Below are positions 7,245-10,253 of a DNA stretch of 10,253 nt, piece by piece. The DNA is taken from positions 1 through 10,253 of the forward strand of contig JAJYGE010000563.1 in assembly GCA_021785155.1 (NCBI GenBank), read 5' to 3'. The DNA is from Planctomycetota bacterium (GTDB lineage Bacteria > Planctomycetota > Phycisphaerae > WQYP01). The stretch's first letter is position 1. The number at the start of each line of letters is the position of its first letter. The translations under genes and the position numbers were made by a program. The notes under the pieces were generated by a model. It was not told the DNA's origin. It did not search any database and was given only the letters and a program-made list of their open reading frames with translations.

Positions 7245-7460
7245 GGTACATCCTGAAAAGGAACAAATCGGCTTTTTTTATAACCCGTGCGGCCACGCTG
7301 GCCTGTACAGGGACCGATGTTTATGTATTGTAGGCCGGGAAAGGCGTGTTGGGCCGAGGTGTATACTACCAGGTCCCCGGTCCAGGTGCTGGCCAGGATT
7401 GCGATGGTACTGAAATGCCCCGGCTGCTTTGTGGCGGATCCCGCAGCGTCATATTTCCGA

Positions 7461-7478
7461 GCCGCTGCCGTCAGCGGC
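7461..7478. repeat. Perfect inverted repeat GCCGCTG-CCGT-CAGCGGC, operator candidate
   Basis: The two 7-base arms at 7461-7467 and 7472-7478 are exact complements around a 4-base loop. The element lies 11 bases upstream of the extended -10 box of the kinase gene and covers the place where a -35 box would be. This is a usual position for a repressor or activator site. It has no T-tract, so it is not a standard terminator. The structure is seen; the operator role is inferred. Confidence 0.5.
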
Positions 7479-7486
7479 AAAGGATT

Positions 7487-7495
7487 TGTTATAAT
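7487..7495 (+). promoter_or_regulatory. Extended -10 promoter of the histidine kinase gene
   Basis: TGTTATAAT at 7487-7495 is a perfect extended -10 element (TGn followed by TATAAT). No good -35 box lies 16-18 bases upstream, which is usual for extended -10 promoters. Transcription would begin near 7502, a few bases before the in-frame ATG at 7506. The transcript would be almost leaderless, and the ATG at 7494 inside the -10 box would be excluded. Confidence 0.55.
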
Positions 7496-7505
7496 GGTTG
7501 TCCAG

Positions 7506-8948
7506 ATGCGTGAATTAATGCCCATAGCGGATCTGCATATACCCGGAACTGATTCATTATCCGCTGCCATTCTGGCGGTAATGCTGGTGGTGATCGCCGC
7601 GGTTGCAATCATTCTGATGCTCGTGCTGATACAGCGATATCGGATGGTAAAGGATATTATCCGCTGGCTCCGGATACGGCGTATGGGGGAGCCGGAACGG
7701 CCCCCTGTTGTGCTGGCGCATGCGCAGTTGGAGCGACTGGTGCGGGAGATACAGGCACTGGCGACGGCGTCGGAAACGGAGCGGCGGGAATTGCTCCTGC
7801 AATCCAGCTACCTCCAGACGCTCTTGGCATGTCTGAATGATTCCGTGATTATTCTTGATGCCGCCGGAGTTCCTGTTGTGTCCAATCGTCGGGCCATAAA
7901 TCTGCTGGCAGCCCCGGGAGAAGGGGAAGCGGAAAAAAGTTTGCGTGAATTTGCGGATCAGGCACCGGTATTGGACCTCACGCGTGCCGCATTGCGCAGC
8001 GCCGTTCCAATATCCCGGCAGATTCGTCTCAATGTGTTGAATCGTCCGCGTATATTGCAGATAACCGCCGCACCCTTATCGCCGCTGCCGCAGGTCAGGG
8101 GCGTATTGCTGTTATTGCAGGATCAGACGGAATTGCTGCAAAACGTGCAGATTAAAGCTGATTTTGCGGCCAACGCCAGCCATGAATTGCGCACACCGCT
8201 GGCCAGCATCCGGGCGGCCGTGGAAACCATCAACGAGGCGGGCTACGAGGATCACGTAACGTTAAAGCGATGTTTGGATATTGTCGGTGGTCATGTGCTA
8301 CGGCTGCAGCTTCTGGTGCAGGATTTATTGGATTTGTCACGCACGGAGGATCCGCGATCCGTGGTGCGACAGGAGCCGATAAAACTTGAAGAAGTGCGCG
8401 ACCTGATTATGACCATGTTCAAAAATATAGCGGCGGAAAAGCGCCTGCAACTGCGGTTTGAAATAGCGCCGGATTCGCACATTATGTTCGGTGACGAGCG
8501 GCTGGTACTACTGATACTTAAGAATCTTGTGGATAACAGTTTGAAGTTTACCATGGCGGGCTTTATTCAGGTACGGTGGTATCGTCAAACCCGTCCGATG
8601 ATCAAGCCCTCGCGCGATAACGGCGAGAGCGACACGGACGTTGTGGGTTCGGCGGAGGTCATGATTCTGGAAGTGGAAGATACTGGTTGCGGCATTCCTC
8701 CGGAAGACATTCATCGCGTGTTCGAGCGTTTTTACACGGTCAATCGCAGCCGGGGCGGCGCCGACCGTGGTACTGGACTGGGGCTGGCCATTGTTAAGCA
8801 CGCGGTGACCGGGATGGGGGGCGTGGTGGAACTGCATAGTCAGCCGGGGAAGGGCACGATCATGCGGTGTATATGGCCTCAGTCGCGGCAAACCGCGCCT
8901 CCACGGCGTCCGCCGGTGGAAGACTCCGTTGCGTCACCCGCGGATTGA
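7506..8948 (+). CDS. PAS-containing membrane sensor histidine kinase (PhoR/WalK type)
   Basis: Such kinases autophosphorylate a histidine on a stimulus and pass the phosphate to a response regulator. The 480-residue product has one transmembrane helix (about 18-42) after a very short outer segment, a basic linker, and a helical stretch (about 72-105). A PAS-like domain (about 101-210: LNDSVIILDAAGVPVVSNRRA, then GVLLLLQDQTELL) follows. The HisKA domain has FAANASHELRTPLASIR (phospho-acceptor His226), and the HATPase_c domain carries the N box LKNLVDNSLKF (338-348), G1 DTGCGI (392-397), F box FERFY (406-410) and G2 GTGLGLAI (422-429). All catalytic boxes are intact. An insert of about 20 polar residues (362-381) widens the ATPase domain. 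The start was chosen from the promoter at 7487-7495; ATGs at 7494 and 7518 are alternatives. No response regulator gene adjoins it on either side in the window, so the partner and signal are unknown. Confidence 0.93.
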   Translation: MRELMPIADLHIPGTDSLSAAILAVMLVVIAAVAIILMLVLIQRYRMVKDIIRWLRIRRMGEPERPPVVLAHAQLERLVREIQALATASETERRELLLQSSYLQTLLACLNDSVIILDAAGVPVVSNRRAINLLAAPGEGEAEKSLREFADQAPVLDLTRAALRSAVPISRQIRLNVLNRPRILQITAAPLSPLPQVRGVLLLLQDQTELLQNVQIKADFAANASHELRTPLASIRAAVETINEAGYEDHVTLKRCLDIVGGHVLRLQLLVQDLLDLSRTEDPRSVVRQEPIKLEEVRDLIMTMFKNIAAEKRLQLRFEIAPDSHIMFGDERLVLLILKNLVDNSLKFTMAGFIQVRWYRQTRPMIKPSRDNGESDTDVVGSAEVMILEVEDTGCGIPPEDIHRVFERFYTVNRSRGGADRGTGLGLAIVKHAVTGMGGVVELHSQPGKGTIMRCIWPQSRQTAPPRRPPVEDSVASPAD

Positions 8949-8975
8949 TATACAGGGCCATCGTACCGGGTCATT

Positions 8976-9083
8976 ATCGGTAACAGCGCCGTTGGTGTTG
9001 GTCAGGAACCGCACACCGGTGTGGCCATCGTACGTATACGCCAGGGCCTGTGGCCACTTCTGCAACGCGACGGGACCGCCAGC
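8976..9083 (-). pseudogene. Fragment of an Rhs/YD-repeat protein gene
   Basis: Read on the - strand from 9083 down, the frame gives AGGPVALQKWPQALAY and then TYDGHTGVRFLTNTNGAVTD. This closely follows the Rhs/YD-repeat pattern in which a YxYDGxGxVR block is followed by LTNxxGAVTDxYxYD. The resemblance stops after GAVTD (about 8976), where the expected tyrosine-rich YD motif is replaced by NDPVRWPCIS and a stop at 8934-8936. At the other end an in-frame TAA (9093-9095, - strand) lies within the heptanucleotide repeat, so the fragment has no start and no upstream sequence. Only about 36 codons of a protein family that usually exceeds a thousand residues remain. The identification is from memory of the family pattern and the piece is short. 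Confidence 0.6.
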
Positions 9084-9085
9084 AT

Positions 9086-9127
9086 TTAGGAGTTAGAAGT
9101 TAGAAGTTAGAAGTTAGAAGTTAGAAG
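9086..9127. repeat. Heptanucleotide tandem repeat (TTAGAAG)5 plus one degenerate copy
   Basis: Five perfect consecutive copies of TTAGAAG occupy 9093-9127 and are preceded by one variant copy TTAGGAG (9086-9092). Because the period is seven, each strand meets a stop codon in every frame (TAG on +, TAA on -), so the tract cannot be coding. It is AT-rich compared with its surroundings and resembles the short tandemly repeated repetitive sequences known from some cyanobacterial genomes. Copy number probably varies between strains through slippage. Confidence 0.92.
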
Positions 9128-9128
9128 A

Positions 9129-9189
9129 CCTTGCGAATTTCAAGTTGCTCAAGATGCTCAAGTTCGGGGGCAAGGTGCTCAAGTTGAGC
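9129..9189. repeat. TGCTCAAG direct repeats within an inverted frame
   Basis: TGCTCAAG occurs at 9146-9153, 9155-9162 and 9176-9183, with related CAAG steps between them. The first two copies are enclosed by CCTTGC (9129-9134) and GCAAGG (9170-9175), an exact 6-base inverted repeat. The last copy is part of GCTCAA-G-TTGAGC (9177-9189), a near-perfect palindrome. The block follows the heptanucleotide tract by one base and may form one composite intergenic repeat element with it. Confidence 0.7.
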
Positions 9190-9563
9190 ATGTGGATACC
9201 TCCGCCGCCTCCTTGTGAATCAACGTGATCCAGATTCCACGTTTCGAATTCATTGCACCGCCTTTTTTTTCACCACAGTGGCGGGAGAGGGAAAGGAGGT
9301 TCCCGGGCGGCCACCGCACGGCTTGGTTCCCGAAATCGTCTCAACTGTTGCGACCATCTTTTTGCTCATTACTCAGCGTGCGGTGCAGCAGCCACGATCG
9401 CCCGCCCAAGCATCACAATGGCTCCCATTTTACCGCCGCACCACGCGCAATCCAGCAGGCCGTCCAATCCACCGCCAATTCTGCTATCCAATCACGTCCC
9501 CGCTTCACCTCACTTCTGTCCACAACATTTGACAGTAGCTCCAATCCAGTTGTCGGTACGACG

Positions 9564-10253
9564 TTACTTTCCCAGTCGCCGCCGGCGTTTCAGCAGCGGC
9601 ATTCCGGACATTCCCGCGATGCCCACCGCCAGCAGACCGGCGCTGGCGGGTTGCGGCACGGAATTTGGCGCTAAAAGAAACGCTTCACTTCCTCCCTGCG
9701 AATTGGTGCCGAACCCCACAATATCGCCGAGGTTGTTAATGGCGTTGGCCTGATAGAACACGAAACCGGCTGGTAAATTCGTGGTCACGCTGTTCAGGTT
9801 CGTCATGGTGCCATCGGAATAGACGAAGGCACCGAAGCCAGCCTTTCCCACGACCGTGCCGGAGTCGTTGATACCGTAGGCTTTGCTGTAGTCCCCGCCG
9901 AGCGTGTCCAGGTCGGTCATGGTGCCGTTGGAATAGCTGAAGGCGTGGTAGCCACCGGATGCTGTGTCGGCCACCCCCACCGCCGTGCCGGAGTCGTTGA
10001 TGCCGTAGGCGATGCTGTTGCTCCCACCGAGCGTGCCCAAATCGGTCATGGTGCCATTGGAGTAGCTGAAGGCGTGGGAGACACCGGAAGCTGTGTAGGA
10101 GTATCCCACCACCGTGCCGGAGTCGTTGACGCCGTAGGCATAACTGGCGCTCCCGCCGAGCGTACCCAAATCGGTCATGGTGCCGTTGGAGTAGCTGAAG
10201 GCGTGGTTGGTACCGGAGGCTGTTCCGGCCAGTCCCACGACCGTGCCTGAGTT
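9564..10253 (-). CDS. HAF-repeat extracellular protein with PEP-CTERM-like tail (5' end outside window)
   Basis: Only the C-terminal 229 residues are present; the frame stays open to the window edge (NSGTVVGLAG at the cut). It contains three successive 40-43-residue repeats, each of the type HAFSYSNGTMTDLGTLGG, then AYGINDSGTVVG. A degenerate fourth follows (FVYSDGTMTNL, then ANAINNLGDIVGFG). This is the pattern of HAF-repeat proteins, which are predicted to be extracellular and beta-propeller-like with no known activity. The last residues, SVPQPASAGLLAVGIAG then MSGMPLLKRRRRLGK, form a sorting tail: a Pro-x-Pro motif, a hydrophobic helix and a basic cluster. PEP-CTERM tails are processed by exosortase and are common in planctomycetes; here the usual Glu is Gln. 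The internal GTG at 10236-10238 is a repeat valine, not a start. Export and surface anchoring are inferred. Confidence 0.85.
   Translation of the reverse strand, partial: NSGTVVGLAGTASGTNHAFSYSNGTMTDLGTLGGSASYAYGVNDSGTVVGYSYTASGVSHAFSYSNGTMTDLGTLGGSNSIAYGINDSGTAVGVADTASGGYHAFSYSNGTMTDLDTLGGDYSKAYGINDSGTVVGKAGFGAFVYSDGTMTNLNSVTTNLPAGFVFYQANAINNLGDIVGFGTNSQGGSEAFLLAPNSVPQPASAGLLAVGIAGMSGMPLLKRRRRLGK
9828..10205 (-). repeat. 129-bp intragenic tandem repeats of the HAF protein gene
   Basis: Units begin (in - strand reading) at 10205, 10076 and 9947. The first two have a period of exactly 129 bp (43 codons); the third is shortened to 120 bp at its end. The blocks encoding HAFSYSNGTMTDL are almost identical in DNA between units, while the variable turn (GTASGTN, YSYTASGVS, ADTASGGY) differs. 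High DNA identity suggests recent duplication or gene conversion, and units may be gained or lost by recombination. More copies probably lie beyond the window edge. Confidence 0.88.

Larger units (their letters stand above)
7245..7505. promoter_or_regulatory. Divergent intergenic region between the amidohydrolase and histidine kinase genes
   Basis: The frame of the kinase is open back to 7287, but those extra residues look unlike a kinase N-terminus and the stretch holds regulatory-looking DNA instead. Seen directly: a 10-bp perfect palindrome CCTGTACAGG (7302-7311), GGGACC/GGTCCC (7310-7315 with 7373-7378), a direct repeat CCAGGT (7370-7375 and 7382-7387), and a strong hairpin next to the kinase promoter (listed separately). 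A TATAAA on the - strand near 7277-7282 could serve the amidohydrolase gene. No small gene is recognised. Confidence 0.45.
8949..9563. other. 615-bp region without an intact gene, holding an Rhs relic and short tandem repeats
   Basis: Three things stand out here and are listed separately: a broken Rhs/YD-repeat fragment (8976-9083), a heptanucleotide tandem repeat (9086-9127) and a mixed TGCTCAAG repeat block (9129-9189). Beyond these, 9190-9563 has a run of eight T (9263-9270) enclosed by CCGCC/GGCGG (9258-9262 with 9280-9284). The frames open across 9215-9750 are Ser/Pro/His-rich, overlap one another and look like chance. No clear terminator follows either the kinase gene or the HAF gene. 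Confidence 0.5.

Noticed and set aside
7287..7505. N-terminal extension of the histidine kinase frame to an ATG at 7287
   Set aside because: The 73 extra residues look unlike a kinase N-terminus, contain the extended -10 box and operator-like hairpin in their DNA, and precede a typical short outer segment plus transmembrane helix that starts cleanly at 7506.
9086..9189. CRISPR array
   Set aside because: The repeat unit is seven or eight bases without unique spacers of regular length, and no cas genes are present.
9215..9753. Overlapping + strand ORFs in the gene-poor region
   Set aside because: Three frames are open together with Ser/Pro/His-rich sequence, and two run antisense into the HAF gene; this is typical of chance ORFs.
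9945..10250. + strand ORF opposite the HAF repeats
   Set aside because: Its repeats are the antisense image of the 129-bp HAF units, which have clear protein-level meaning on the - strand.

Overview
The window looks like a chromosomal segment of a Planctomycetota bacterium, probably Phycisphaerae-like. The grounds are moderately high GC, a C-terminal sorting tail of the PEP-CTERM type on a repetitive secreted protein, an HAF-repeat protein, a decayed Rhs/YD-repeat fragment, and a tetrapyrrole gene trio of a kind seen in anaerobes and planctomycetes. No rRNA, tRNA, CRISPR array or insertion sequence was found. The taxonomic call is inference from gene style.

Layout. Bases 1-358 are non-coding as far as can be seen and hold several inverted repeats. 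They end in a good sigma70-like promoter placed so that the first gene may be leaderless. From 359 to 3272 lies a tight + strand tetrapyrrole operon: a precorrin-2 dehydrogenase/siroheme synthase domain protein, a HemX/CcsA-like eight-helix membrane protein, and glutamyl-tRNA reductase (hemA). After a 134-bp gap with its own promoter and Shine-Dalgarno candidates come a DUF3467 protein and a family-4-type uracil-DNA glycosylase with a long Ala/Pro-rich N-terminal extension. This glycosylase keeps the active-site motifs but lacks all four Fe-S ligand cysteines. A 238-bp gap precedes a secreted L,D-transpeptidase (4979-6193). It is convergent with an amidohydrolase-2 family TIM-barrel hydrolase on the - strand (6231-7244).

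The 7245-7505 divergent region carries a perfect 7-bp inverted repeat and an extended -10 promoter for a membrane-bound, PAS-containing sensor histidine kinase of the PhoR/WalK type (7506-8948). No partner response regulator is visible. From 8949 to 9563 there is no intact gene. This stretch contains a broken Rhs/YD-repeat fragment (- strand) butted against a heptanucleotide tandem repeat (TTAGAAG, five perfect copies) and a second, CTTGAGC-type repeat block. The last 690 bp are the 3' part of a - strand gene for an HAF-repeat extracellular protein with 129-bp internal repeats and a variant (PQP) PEP-CTERM-like tail. Its 5' end is outside the window.

How the genes fit together. The first three genes supply the entry step of tetrapyrrole synthesis (HemA), a probable membrane partner (HemX) and the branch enzyme to sirohydrochlorin/siroheme. 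The transpeptidase and the PhoR-like kinase are envelope-related but have no visible functional link. The 3' third is an accessory, repeat-rich area. No unambiguous new multi-gene system is visible. The strongest leads are the cysteine-less family-4 glycosylase, the two apparently leaderless promoters, and the Rhs relic/short tandem repeat junction.
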